Part shown: one piece after another, positions 33,760-42,008 of the stretch
Layout: every line of letters begins with the position of its first letter
Position numbering within the stretch: position 1 is the first letter of the stretch
NCBI GenBank assembly: GCA_020850415.1
Contig: JADZER010000060.1
Location: forward strand, 62,001 to 126,000
From: Phycisphaerales bacterium
Lineage (GTDB): Bacteria > Planctomycetota > Phycisphaerae > Phycisphaerales > UBA1924
Reading direction: 5' to 3'
Length of the DNA: 64,000 nucleotides
Made by a program: the position numbers and the translations under genes
Notes under the pieces: generated by a model
The model's input: the letters and a program-made list of their open reading frames with translations, nothing else
The model's database searches: none
Told to the model about the DNA's origin: nothing

Positions 33760-33879
33760 TCAGCCCCGACGCGCCCTCCCGCGCACCCGCCGCCCGGACA
33801 CCAGCAGACGAACCCCGTACCCGGCCATCAGCCCGAGCCCGACCGCGTACGCCAGCACCGCAAACCCCGCGGCACTCAT
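33760..33879 (-). CDS. ccmD: Heme exporter protein CcmD (short)
   Basis: 39 residues from the ATG at 33879, overlapping the ccmC stop (ATGA). One membrane helix ('FAVLAYAVGLGLMAGYGVRLL') is followed by a strongly basic tail ('SGRRVRGRARRG'). The size, topology and place directly after ccmC match CcmD, which helps release holo-CcmE from the CcmABC exporter. The sequence is too short for firm homology; the context carries the call. Confidence 0.72.
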   Translation of the reverse strand: MSAAGFAVLAYAVGLGLMAGYGVRLLVSGRRVRGRARRG

Positions 33880-34580
33880 GCCGACTCCCCACATTCCCGG
33901 CCCACCGAGAGCTGCCGGTACCGGGCCCCGATGAACCCCACGCACAACAGGCCCACCGGGACCATCCAGAACAGCAGGACCCGGACCATCGCCGGCGCCA
34001 GATCGACCCGCCCCGGGTGGATGTCCTCAGGCATCAACCGCACCGAGAAGTACACCAGCGGCACATCCAGGAACGCCATCACCCCGTACACCGCGCACAC
34101 CACCGCCCGGCGCTGCGGCGACCCGATCAGCGGCCGGACCACCACATACACCACATACAGCAGCCACAGCACCAGGCTCAGCGTCAGGCGCGGGCTCCAG
34201 GTCCACCACTGCCCCCACGCCTCCTTCGCCCAGATCATCCCCGTCAGCAGCACCACCGAGCAGAAGAGCACCGCCACCTCCGCCGCCGCGTGGGCCAGGT
34301 CATCGCACCACGCCGACCGGTGCCAGAGATAGACCGCCCCGGCCGCGAACACCACGAAACAGGGCACGAACGCCGCGACCGCCACCGGAAGGTGAAAGTA
34401 GAAGATCTTCTGAACCGCCCCCATCTCGGCCTCGACCGGCGTGAAGAACGCCACCAAGACCAGGCCGACGACCACCAGGAGCCCGGTCAGCCCCCAGTAG
34501 ACCGGCCCGAACACCCCGGCCCAACGCCGGAGCAACGCCCCGCCCGTCCCGCCGCCAGCCTCAACACCCGAAGCCGCCAT
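33876..34580 (-). CDS. ccmC: Heme exporter protein CcmC
   Basis: CcmC loads heme onto CcmE on the outer face of the membrane. 234 residues, six membrane segments. The WWD signature 'EAWGQWWTWSPRLT' is present, with flanking His in 'YFHLPVAV' and 'YLWHRSAW' as possible heme ligands. The start is the ATG at 34580 ('MAASGVEAGG'); the longer track frame runs antisense through ccmB's end. It lies 14 bases after ccmB. Confidence 0.93.
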   Translation of the reverse strand: MAASGVEAGGGTGGALLRRWAGVFGPVYWGLTGLLVVVGLVLVAFFTPVEAEMGAVQKIFYFHLPVAVAAFVPCFVVFAAGAVYLWHRSAWCDDLAHAAAEVAVLFCSVVLLTGMIWAKEAWGQWWTWSPRLTLSLVLWLLYVVYVVVRPLIGSPQRRAVVCAVYGVMAFLDVPLVYFSVRLMPEDIHPGRVDLAPAMVRVLLFWMVPVGLLCVGFIGARYRQLSVGRECGESA

Positions 34581-34594
34581 CCGAGCCCTCTGCT

Positions 34595-35257
34595 TCACAG
34601 ATCGACCACATGCTCGAACGCCAACCAACCCCCGACAACATACACCACATCGAACGCCACCAGCACGCCGAGCCCCGGCCCGCCCCCACCCGCGGCGAGC
34701 GCCGCCGCCGCACGACCCGACACCACCACCACCGGCGCGCACAAAGGCAACACCAGCAGCACGAGCAGGCCCCGCCTGCCCGCCCCCCCGCCGAGAACCG
34801 CTGCGAACAGCGTGCCCACCGCCGCCACCCCCACCAGACCAAGCCCAATCGCGCCGGCGAAGCCCGCCGTCCCGCCCCCGATCCCCAATCCAAAGAGAAC
34901 CATTCCCACCGCCGAGACGGCCAGGGCCGTGACCGCCAGCAGCGTCAGGTTCGCCGCGAACTTCGCCAGGAACACCACCCCGCGATCGACCGGTGTCAGC
35001 AGCACCCCCGCCAGGGCCCCCCCCTCACGCTCGATAGCCATCCCCCGCTCGACGCCGAGCACCGCGGCGACCAGCAGCGCCCCCCACAGGATCGTCGCCG
35101 CGCCCTCCCCGGACCTGTCGACCCCTCCCCCCATCGCGAGCACGACCAGAAACAGCACCCCCCCGACCACCATCGTCGGCAGCGCCGCCCGAGCCCGCCC
35201 CTCAAGGCGCAGGTCCTTCCACGCCAGCACCAGAATGTCCGCCGGCGCTCGCATCAT
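34595..35257 (-). CDS. ccmB: Heme exporter permease CcmB
   Basis: The membrane component of the CcmAB transporter that drives release of holo-CcmE. 220 residues with six hydrophobic segments; family regions are 'WKDLRLEGRARAALPTMVVGG', 'LLGVERGMAIEREGGALAG'-like sequence and 'VLLTPVDRGVVFLAKF'. The start ATG-ATG at 35252-35257 overlaps the ccmA stop. Confidence 0.92.
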   Translation of the reverse strand: MMRAPADILVLAWKDLRLEGRARAALPTMVVGGVLFLVVLAMGGGVDRSGEGAATILWGALLVAAVLGVERGMAIEREGGALAGVLLTPVDRGVVFLAKFAANLTLLAVTALAVSAVGMVLFGLGIGGGTAGFAGAIGLGLVGVAAVGTLFAAVLGGGAGRRGLLVLLVLPLCAPVVVVSGRAAAALAAGGGGPGLGVLVAFDVVYVVGGWLAFEHVVDL

Positions 35258-35973
35258 CCCGCCGCCCCCACCGCCACACCGCTCCCCGATCCCACCGCCG
35301 CCGCCAGCCCGGCGGCCGTTAGCCCCTCACTCGGCGCGTCGAGCACCACCTGTCCCCCCCGGAGCCCGACCACCCGCCCCGCCAGGCCCAACGCCTGGCC
35401 CAGGTCATGCGTCGAGAGCACCACCGTTCGCCCCAGCTCGCGCCACCTCGCCAGCACGGCGCCGAACGCCCCCGACGCCGCCCCGTCCAAGCCCGTCCAC
35501 GGCTCGTCGGCCAGCAGCAGCTCGGGCTCGTGCACGACCGCTCGCGCGATCGCCGCGCGCTGGGCCATGCCGCGGCTCAGCGAGCCGGCCCGTGTGTCCG
35601 CGACCTCCCCGAGCTCGACCATGTCGATCAGCTCGGCCGCCCGCCTGGCCGGCGCCGCCACGCGATAGAGCCGTCCGAACAGCTCGAGGTTCTCCCGGAC
35701 CGTCAGCCCCGCGTAGAGCATCGGCTCGTGCCCGAGCAGGCCCAGGCGGGCGCGTGCCGACGCCCCGGCCCGGTCCGCCCGCACGCCAAACAGGCGCAGC
35801 TCCCCGCCCTCGGTCCGAAGCAGCGTCGCGAGCACGCGCAGGAGCGTCGTCTTCCCCGCGCCGTTAGCCCCCAACAACGCCACACACTCCCCCTCGCGGA
35901 CGGCCATGCAAACCCCGCGCAGCACCTCGCGTCCGCCCACCCACGCCCCCAGCCCGGACGCCTCGATGACCAT
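35254..35973 (-). CDS. ccmA: ABC transporter ATPase CcmA (heme exporter)
   Basis: 239 residues. ATPase of CcmAB: Walker A 'LLGANGAGKTTLL', signature 'GSLSRGMAQRAAIARA', Walker B 'PELLLADEPWTGLD' and the H-loop 'LSTHD'. Compared with typical ABC signatures the LSGGQ is LSRGM, as is common for CcmA. It lies 7 bases after the unknown 355-residue protein gene and is coupled to ccmB by overlap. Confidence 0.93.
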   Translation of the reverse strand: MVIEASGLGAWVGGREVLRGVCMAVREGECVALLGANGAGKTTLLRVLATLLRTEGGELRLFGVRADRAGASARARLGLLGHEPMLYAGLTVRENLELFGRLYRVAAPARRAAELIDMVELGEVADTRAGSLSRGMAQRAAIARAVVHEPELLLADEPWTGLDGAASGAFGAVLARWRELGRTVVLSTHDLGQALGLAGRVVGLRGGQVVLDAPSEGLTAAGLAAAVGSGSGVAVGAAG

Positions 35974-35980
35974 CGCCGGC

Positions 35981-37048
35981 TCAGCCCCGCCCGCGCATCA
36001 TGACGACCACCAGGACCGCCAGCACCACCGCGCCGACCAGCCCGGCCGCCATGACCCACGGGAACGGCGCGCCCACCGACGCCGCCGGCGTCTGCACCTC
36101 CGCCGCCGTGCGGAGCGTGCGGAGCACCACCCCCGCGCGCTGGCCCGCGTCCACATGCTCCGCCGTGAAAGTCCGCATCCGCTGGCGCCCGGTGTCCTGC
36201 GTCCCCCGCGCCGCGAGCGTCGTCGCCTCGGTCTCCGTCCCGTCGTCGGGCACGAACACCACGATGCTGTCGGTGGGCGCGACCGCCGAGAAGGTCAGGT
36301 CCACCTGCTCCGGCTGCGTGGGGATGAAGTAGGTGTACTTGTACGGCGTCTGCCCCGGCATCATGGGCATCTGCACCGTCAGCTCGCCGTTCTCGAAGGT
36401 TGTGCAGCACCAGCCGTGGAACCCCGAGTCCAGGTGCACATCCTGCTGGGTCACCAGCGCCGGCAGCCCTACCCGCACCGTCGTCCCCTTGTCCTCGCGC
36501 AACGGCTCGCCGCCGAACCAGGTCTTGTCCGTGGGGTTCTCGACCACCAGCGTCTCGTTGACGATCGTGCCGTCCTTCACGCGCTGCACCATGATGTGAC
36601 GCATCGCGACGCGCCACGCCGGCTCCTCGTGCGTCGTCTGGTACACCGTAAGCTTCACCGCCGCGTCGGGGTGCTCGGCGTCCATCGACGGGCCCAGCTC
36701 GACATAGCTCACGCCGTCGTACTCGATCCGCACCACCGGGCGCACCGCCAGACCCACCGGCAGATCGCCGAGCAGCGCCGTGCCGTTCTCTTCCAGCGTC
36801 CGGGTCATCTGGTACACCGCGAGGCTCTGGTGATACAGCTCGATCGACAGCTGCGCCGCGCCGACACCCGGCCCGCCCGCGGTCCCCTGCTCCACCTGCA
36901 CCGCCAGGCTGCCCCGCGCGCCCTCGGTGATCATCCGGCGCATCTCGTCGGTCATCTGGGCCGGCCCGTCCTGCCCGAGCGCCGGGCCCGACACCAACAC
37001 CACAGCCGAGGCCGCAAGCCCGAGCAGTCTCGAGAGCATCCCGCTCAT
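35981..37048 (-). CDS. Secreted, C-terminally anchored protein of unknown function in the ccm operon
   Basis: 355 residues with a signal peptide ('LLGLAASAVVLVSGPALG|Q'), a large beta-rich extracytoplasmic part and a C-terminal membrane helix ('FPWVMAAGLVGAVVLAVLVVVMM'). It has a CysCys pair in 'SGFHGWCCTTFENGELTVQM' and a 'YKYTYFIPTQPEQVDLTFS' stretch suggestive of an Ig-like or carbohydrate-binding-like fold. I do not recognise a ccm subunit in it. Its place between ccmF and ccmA suggests a role in apocytochrome or heme handling, perhaps replacing the missing CcmH/CcmI. That is inference. Confidence 0.75.
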   Translation of the reverse strand: MSGMLSRLLGLAASAVVLVSGPALGQDGPAQMTDEMRRMITEGARGSLAVQVEQGTAGGPGVGAAQLSIELYHQSLAVYQMTRTLEENGTALLGDLPVGLAVRPVVRIEYDGVSYVELGPSMDAEHPDAAVKLTVYQTTHEEPAWRVAMRHIMVQRVKDGTIVNETLVVENPTDKTWFGGEPLREDKGTTVRVGLPALVTQQDVHLDSGFHGWCCTTFENGELTVQMPMMPGQTPYKYTYFIPTQPEQVDLTFSAVAPTDSIVVFVPDDGTETEATTLAARGTQDTGRQRMRTFTAEHVDAGQRAGVVLRTLRTAAEVQTPAASVGAPFPWVMAAGLVGAVVLAVLVVVMMRGRG

Positions 37049-37065
37049 GGTCGGGTCGATCCTTC

Positions 37066-39081
37066 CTATGGCTCGGTGACTCCGTCAGAGGGGGCTACGC
37101 CCCACGCCCCGGAGGCCAACTCTGCCGGGGCGCTCCCCTCATTGTTCGCACCCCGACGGCCCAGGGGCAGCCACGCGAGAAATCCCCCCGCCGCCATCAC
37201 CCCGCCCCCCACCCAGACCCACACCACCAGAGGGTTGATAACCACCACAAACCCCGCCCGCTCCCCGCCCGGAGACCACCACGCGAGCACCACATACAGG
37301 TCGCCCCCGGCCCGACGCCACACCGCGACCTCGCCCATCGGGTCCATCGCCCGGTCGTAGTACCGCCGCTGAGGCCGCAGCTCGCCCACAGCCCCCCGAG
37401 CGTCCGTCGCCCGGAGTCTCGCTTCCATCGCGCTGTAGTTCGCCCCCCTCAACTCCGTGAGTTCCCCGTACGCGATCCGATAGCCGCGAACCTCCACCTC
37501 CTCCCCCCGGCCGATGGTGCAGTGCTCCCGCGCCGAATAGAGCCCGGACCCGCAGACCCCCAGGAGCAGCAGACACAGCCCCGCGTGGGCAAGCTGTCCC
37601 CCGTACCGCCGCCGGTGCGCGCAGAGCGTGCCCCAGGCCGCCCCTGGCCACCCCTCCCCGGGGCCCCGTCTCGACCGCACGGTGTCGGCGAAGCGCAGAC
37701 CGATGACCCCGGGGGTGACCGTCGCGATCGCGATGCAGACGAGCGACGCAGAGTGCGTGATCCCCTGGATGAGCGCGGCCGTCCCCGCGGCCAGCGCCAG
37801 GGCGCCCGGCAGCACCAGCACCCGGCGCACTGCACCAGCGCCACCCTCCCCATACCCAAGCGCCGGCCCGACCGCCATCACGCACGCTCCCGCAAGCCCC
37901 AAGGACCCCACGACGCGGTTGTAGTAGGGGGCCCCCAGGCTCACCTGCTGCCCCAGGAGCAGCCCGCTGACCACCGGGAACAGCGTCCCCACCAGCGTGG
38001 CCACGAGCATCGCGCACAGCAGCAGGTGCAGCACAACCACCGCCCCGTCGCGCCCCAGCAGCCCGCCGATCCCGGGCCCGGACCGCAGCGTCCCGCGCCG
38101 CGCCCAGAGCAGCCCCACCGACCCACCCCCCAGCACCACGAGCAGCCCCAGCAGGTACACCCCGACCGTTGTCGCCCCGAACGCATGCACCGACACCAGC
38201 AGGCCGCTCCGGGTCAGCGTCGTTCCTAGCACGCAGAGAGAGAAGGCCAGGCACGCCAGGCCGGCCCCCCAACCCCGCAGGCTCCCCCGCTCCCTCGTCA
38301 CCAGCAGCGCGTGCAGCAGCCCCGTCACCGCGAGCCAGGGCATGAGCGAGGCGTTCTCGACCGGGTCCCACGCCCAGTACCCGCCCCAGCCGAGTTCCAC
38401 ATACGCCCACCACGCCCCCAGCAGGATGCCCCCCGTCAGGAACACCCAAGACGCCAGCGCCCACCGGCGCATCACCGCGAACAGGCCCGGCCCCAACTCG
38501 CCCGTCACCAGGCCCCCGATCGCGAGGGCGAACGGCCCCGCGCTGCAGGCGTACCCCAGGAACAGCGTCGGCGGATGCACCACCATCGCCCAGTGCTGCA
38601 GCATGGGGTTGAGCCCCACGCCGTTCTCAATCTCGGGGCGTGGGTTTGGCGCGAAGGGGTCCGCGACCATCAGAAGGATCGCCGCGAAGAACAGCCCCAG
38701 CGCCGCGAGCACCGCCCCGGCCAGCGCCGCCGGCGCGCCGCGGCCCGGGCGGACCGCCCCGATCGCCCCGACCCCCGCCAGCAGGAACGCCCAGAGCAGC
38801 AGGCTCCCCTCCTGGCCCGCCCAGACTGCGGCGACCTTGTACGCCACGGGCAGCCCGCGCTCCGAGTGCAGCGCGACCGCCCGCATGCCCAGGTCATCGC
38901 GCACAAACGCGGACATCAGGGTTCCCAGCGCGAGCGCCAGTCCCGTGAGCTGCCCCCATGCCGCCGCACGGATGAGCCCCGCCCCTCTGCCCCGCCCCCG
39001 GGTCATCAGCCCGGCCAACACCCCGACCGCCGCCATCCCCGCCGCGAGGACCAGCCCCGACTCGCCGATCCACCGGGTCAC
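37066..39081 (-). CDS. ccmF: Cytochrome c heme lyase subunit CcmF
   Basis: CcmF transfers heme from CcmE to apocytochromes. About 671 residues from a GTG at 39081 that overlaps the ccmE stop (GTGA). It is polytopic, with the WWD domain 'ELGWGGYWAWDPVENASLMPW', the His motifs 'QHWAMVVHPPTLFLGY' and 'LLVTRERG', and 'GTTLTRSGLLVSVHAFG'. A large periplasmic loop near the C-terminus ('LRGANYSAMEARLRATDARG') is typical. No ccmH or ccmI follows in the cluster. Confidence 0.95.
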   Translation of the reverse strand: MTRWIGESGLVLAAGMAAVGVLAGLMTRGRGRGAGLIRAAAWGQLTGLALALGTLMSAFVRDDLGMRAVALHSERGLPVAYKVAAVWAGQEGSLLLWAFLLAGVGAIGAVRPGRGAPAALAGAVLAALGLFFAAILLMVADPFAPNPRPEIENGVGLNPMLQHWAMVVHPPTLFLGYACSAGPFALAIGGLVTGELGPGLFAVMRRWALASWVFLTGGILLGAWWAYVELGWGGYWAWDPVENASLMPWLAVTGLLHALLVTRERGSLRGWGAGLACLAFSLCVLGTTLTRSGLLVSVHAFGATTVGVYLLGLLVVLGGGSVGLLWARRGTLRSGPGIGGLLGRDGAVVVLHLLLCAMLVATLVGTLFPVVSGLLLGQQVSLGAPYYNRVVGSLGLAGACVMAVGPALGYGEGGAGAVRRVLVLPGALALAAGTAALIQGITHSASLVCIAIATVTPGVIGLRFADTVRSRRGPGEGWPGAAWGTLCAHRRRYGGQLAHAGLCLLLLGVCGSGLYSAREHCTIGRGEEVEVRGYRIAYGELTELRGANYSAMEARLRATDARGAVGELRPQRRYYDRAMDPMGEVAVWRRAGGDLYVVLAWWSPGGERAGFVVVINPLVVWVWVGGGVMAAGGFLAWLPLGRRGANNEGSAPAELASGAWGVAPSDGVTEP

Positions 39082-39473
39082 CCGCCCGCCCCGGCCGGCT
39101 CGTACTTGCTGCCGCATTTGGTGAGCAGGACATCGGCCACGAAGGTCCCGGCCTCGTCGGTGGTTCCCTCGACCACGACCTCGCGCCCTTCTGCGAAGAG
39201 GTCCGGCACCGCCCCGCGGTACTCCACCCGGATCACTCGGGCCTGACCCCGCAGGTCGAACCGGGCGCCGAACGCGATAGGGTCGGCCGTCGCCCCCGGC
39301 CCCACCGTGCCGTGCACCCTCGACCGGGCCCCCTGGGTCTCCGGCCTCGAGGCGTACTCATCAACAGAGAGGTAGTAGACCCAGCCATCCCGTGCGCCGG
39401 TGACCCCGAGGTACAGCAGGGCGGCCGCGATGGCCCCAACCCCGACCACGAGCTTGAGCCGAGCCTTGCGCAC
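39078..39473 (-). CDS. ccmE: Heme chaperone CcmE, CxxxY type
   Basis: A membrane-anchored OB-fold chaperone that carries heme to CcmF. 131 residues from a GTG at 39473: an N-terminal helix ('LVVGVGAIAAALLYLGV'), then the beta domain. In classical CcmE heme binds a His in HxxxY; here that site reads 'LLTKCGSKYEP' with Cys120 and Tyr124. This CxxxY form is known from archaeal and deltaproteobacterial 'system I*' clusters that also lack CcmH. It heads the minus-strand ccm operon, divergent from the cytochrome genes. Confidence 0.92.
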   Translation of the reverse strand: MRKARLKLVVGVGAIAAALLYLGVTGARDGWVYYLSVDEYASRPETQGARSRVHGTVGPGATADPIAFGARFDLRGQARVIRVEYRGAVPDLFAEGREVVVEGTTDEAGTFVADVLLTKCGSKYEPAGAGG

Positions 39474-39649
39474 GCGAACTCCCGCCTGTCCCGAAACAGA
39501 GAATAGGTAGGTGAATCGCGCGGCACGAGCCAGTGCAAACCACTGGATCTGAGCGGTGTCGGTCCTCGGACGGGGCGGAAGCCGGGACTCGGGGCCGGAA
39601 ACGCCGGGGGGAATTCCTCACATCTGGGATGGTAATTGGTCCGCGTTCT

Positions 39650-39669
39650 CAATTTTCGGAACCAAATTG
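39650..39669. promoter_or_regulatory. Inverted repeat CAATTT-N8-AAATTG
   Basis: 'caatttt...ccaaattg' is a perfect 6+6 dyad with an 8-base spacer, about 65-85 bases upstream of the sigma-54 -24 element. This is a suitable position for an enhancer-binding activator. Confidence 0.5.
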
Positions 39670-39676
39670 TACTTCC

Positions 39677-39691
39677 GGGTATTCAATACCC
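39677..39691. promoter_or_regulatory. 15-bp palindrome GGGTATT-C-AATACCC
   Basis: A perfect 7+7 palindrome 42 bases upstream of the sigma-54 promoter, likely an operator or activator site for a dimeric DNA-binding protein. Confidence 0.6.
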
Positions 39692-39732
39692 CTTTGGCGC
39701 TATCAAGGATCAGGTCATCCACATCTCCGCTT

Positions 39733-39747
39733 TGGCACGGGCGTTGC
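39733..39747 (+). promoter_or_regulatory. Sigma-54 promoter (-24/-12)
   Basis: 'TTGGCACGGGCGTTGCTT' matches the sigma-54 consensus TGGCACG-N4-TTGCW, with GG and GC separated by exactly 10 bases. It lies about 90 bases before the tetraheme cytochrome ATG on the plus strand. Confidence 0.85.
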
Positions 39748-39836
39748 TTCTCCGAGGGGTGCACACAACACGCGGGTGAGTTCGACGGCCGGGTACGCCG
39801 CCAGTCAGGCCCGCATGAGAAGCGAAGGAGAAGGCT

Positions 39837-40445
39837 ATGAAACGGCACCATCTGGTCGGTGCACTGGCAGTCGCGGGCCTGGCGCTCCCGGCGATGGCAC
39901 AGATTTCGGGCTCGGGCCACGACTTCAGCGGCTGGGCCTGGTCCGGCGGCGAGATCTGCAAGCCCTGCCACACCCCCCACAACGCCATGCCCGACCTGCC
40001 CCGGCTGTGGAACCACGAGTTGACCACCGCCACCTACGACATGCACGGCGGCACGGGCACCGCGGAGGATGACTTCGATGTCGTCAGCCGTCTGTGCCTC
40101 TCCTGCCACGACGGCACGGTGGCCCTCGACAGCTTCGGCGGCCAGACCGGCACGAACTTCATCAACCCGGGCAAGAGCCTCGGCACCGACCTGACCAACG
40201 ACCACCCGGTCGGCAGCGACGCCGAGTATCCCCCCGACCCGCCGCCGAGCTGGTGGAGCCACGCGTTCCGTGACGCGGCCGACCTCGATGTGCCGCTGAA
40301 GAACTGGGTCAACGACACCGGCGCTACCCGGAAGGTCGTCGGCTGCACCACCTGCCACGACGAGCACGCTACGGGCGGCTATGACCACATGCTGATCATG
40401 AGCAACGCCGCGTCGAGCCTCTGCCTCAACTGCCACATCAAGTAA
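39837..40445 (+). CDS. Secreted tetraheme cytochrome c
   Basis: 202 residues with a signal peptide ending 'LALPAMA|Q'. Four CxxCH sites are present: 'CKPCHTPHN', 'CLSCHDGTV', 'CTTCHDEHA' and the C-terminal 'CLNCHIK'. The 'CHTPHN...LWNH...CLSCHDGT' pattern is the doubled-CxxCH fold shared with the 12-heme protein at 45.9 kb. A periplasmic or extracellular electron carrier is expected. It has a strong Shine-Dalgarno (AAGGAGAAGG), a sigma-54 promoter and its own terminators, so it can be expressed separately from the genes that follow. Confidence 0.93.
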   Translation: MKRHHLVGALAVAGLALPAMAQISGSGHDFSGWAWSGGEICKPCHTPHNAMPDLPRLWNHELTTATYDMHGGTGTAEDDFDVVSRLCLSCHDGTVALDSFGGQTGTNFINPGKSLGTDLTNDHPVGSDAEYPPDPPPSWWSHAFRDAADLDVPLKNWVNDTGATRKVVGCTTCHDEHATGGYDHMLIMSNAASSLCLNCHIK

Positions 40446-40460
40446 CCCGCAGTATTCCGT

Positions 40461-40492
40461 CCAGGCCGGCTCGCTCGACGGGCCCGGCCTGG
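40461..40492 (+). terminator. Hairpin after the tetraheme cytochrome
   Basis: CCAGGCCGG ... CCGGCCTGG, a 9-bp perfect stem, 16 bases after the stop codon and followed by a pyrimidine-rich run 'ctttctctctcc'. Confidence 0.65.
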
Positions 40493-40629
40493 GCGGGACT
40501 TTCTCTCTCCGCGCCTCGGGCCCGGCGGGTGCGTGTTCCCCGGCGTGCGATGAGGCCGATCAGAAGGCCGGAACGAGCAGCGCTCCCTGCCTCCAAGGGG
40601 GAGCCAACTGAAACCGGATGGTTGCGTTG

Positions 40630-40664
40630 CGCGCCGGCGGCTTGGGGCCTTCGGCGCGTTTTTT
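40630..40664 (+). terminator. Rho-independent terminator
   Basis: Stem CGCGCCG/CGGCGCG with a 15-base loop, followed directly by TTTTTT. It separates the tetraheme cytochrome from the NHL/porin operon. Confidence 0.85.
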
Positions 40665-40739
40665 CATGCGACCACAGGGATTGATCGACCGATTTCTCTA
40701 CAATCCGCCGCGAACCAAACTCCAGATGAGGGCCACGCC

Positions 40740-41987
40740 ATGCCTCCACGCGTCCGCTCGATCGCCCGTCTCGCCGCCCCGCTCGCCGTGGGCATGATCC
40801 TGCTCGCCGGCTGCGGGGGAGGCGCCCCGGCCACTTCGCGCAAGCCCTCGGTCTCGGGGCTCTACGCCTTCTGGCCCCGGCCCCCCGCCGACCCGCACAT
40901 GCAGTTTCTCCAGCCCATCGCCTCGCGGGAGGATGTCTCGCCGGAGAAGCGCAGCGCCCTGAGCAACCTGGTCTTCGGCGAGGACCAGGAGCTGCAGAGC
41001 GCGATCGAGAAGCCCTACGGCGTGGACATCCGCGACGGGTGCATGTATGTCTGCGACATCCGCAAGAACACGCTCGTCGTGCTCGACTTCGCCAAGCAGC
41101 AGATGCGGCTGGTCGGCGCGACCGGCTTCAACACGCTGGTCAACCCCGTCGATGTCCATGTCGCCGACGACGGCATGATCTATGTCGCCGACAACGAGCG
41201 GCTCGCGGTCTTCGTCTTCGGGGCCGACGAGCGGTTCCAGCGCGTCATCGGGCACGACGAGTTCCGCCCGGTCGGCGTGGTCACCGTCGGCGACAGGCTC
41301 TATGTCTGCAACATCGAGCAGCAGGTCGTCGAGATCTTCAACCGGTTCACCGGCGAGCAGATCGGCTCGATCGGCTCGGTCGGGGATCAGGACGGCCAGT
41401 TCCGGCTCCCGATCGGGATCGACGCCGACGGCGAGGGCAACCTCTATGTCGTCGACATGATGCGCTGCCGGGTCCAGAAGTTCGGCCCCGACGGGGCGTT
41501 CCTCGCCTCGGTCGGGGATGTCAGCGACAACGCCGGCTCGTTCGTGCGACCCAAGCAGATCGCCGTGGACAGCGACGGGGTCGTCTATGTGGTCGACGCG
41601 GCGTTCCAGAATGTCCAGATGTTCGACTCGGAGTTCCGCCTGCTGATGCACTTCGGCGCCGCCGGCGACTTCGCCGGAGCGATGAACCTCCCGGCCGGCA
41701 TCTGCGTCGACGACACCTCGCTGCGCTACTTCACCGACGAGCTGCACCCGGGCTTCCGCGCCAAGCGGCTCGTCCTGGTGACCAACCAGTTCGGGCTCGC
41801 CAAGGTCAACGCCTACGCCATGGGCGACCGCGACGAGGGATGGACCATCTCCGAGCTCACCATCAACGCGGCGGATGTCGGGGCGGGCGTCGGGCAGAAC
41901 CCCGAGATGACCAGGCTTCAGGACCCCGGAGAACTCCCGGACGACGAGCCGCCGGTCGAGACACCGAGCCAGGGCGGCGGCAACTAG
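40740..41987 (+). CDS. NHL-repeat beta-propeller lipoprotein
   Basis: 415 residues with a lipobox 'ILLAGC' at about residue 25. Beyond that are repeated NHL blades: 'PYGVDIRDGCMYVCDIRKNTL', 'PVDVHVADDGMIYVADNERL', 'PIGIDADGEGNLYVVDMMRC', 'PKQIAVDSDGVVYVVDAAF'. Six-bladed NHL propellers of this kind often sit beside multiheme cytochromes and porins and are thought to be binding platforms; no catalytic residues are evident. It is the first gene of the porin-cytochrome operon, with a short gap to the five-heme gene. Confidence 0.9.
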   Translation: MPPRVRSIARLAAPLAVGMILLAGCGGGAPATSRKPSVSGLYAFWPRPPADPHMQFLQPIASREDVSPEKRSALSNLVFGEDQELQSAIEKPYGVDIRDGCMYVCDIRKNTLVVLDFAKQQMRLVGATGFNTLVNPVDVHVADDGMIYVADNERLAVFVFGADERFQRVIGHDEFRPVGVVTVGDRLYVCNIEQQVVEIFNRFTGEQIGSIGSVGDQDGQFRLPIGIDADGEGNLYVVDMMRCRVQKFGPDGAFLASVGDVSDNAGSFVRPKQIAVDSDGVVYVVDAAFQNVQMFDSEFRLLMHFGAAGDFAGAMNLPAGICVDDTSLRYFTDELHPGFRAKRLVLVTNQFGLAKVNAYAMGDRDEGWTISELTINAADVGAGVGQNPEMTRLQDPGELPDDEPPVETPSQGGGN

Positions 41988-42008
41988 CCTGAGAACCGCG
42001 GAGGTTCC

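Larger units (their letters stand above)
39474..39836. promoter_or_regulatory. Divergent regulatory region between ccm and cytochrome operons
   Basis: 363 bases holding the sigma-54 promoter and two dyads described separately for the plus-strand cytochrome. On the minus side TATTCT (39500-39505) is a possible -10 for ccmE. A Shine-Dalgarno 'gaaggagaaggct' precedes the cytochrome ATG. No gene is credible inside; the minus-strand ORF 39618..40436 runs antisense to the cytochrome. Confidence 0.7.

Noticed and set aside
33374-33892. 172-residue minus-strand ORF over ccmD
   Set aside because: It lies in a different frame from the hydrophobic CcmD helix, is Arg/Gly-rich, and continues through the AT-richer promoter gap.
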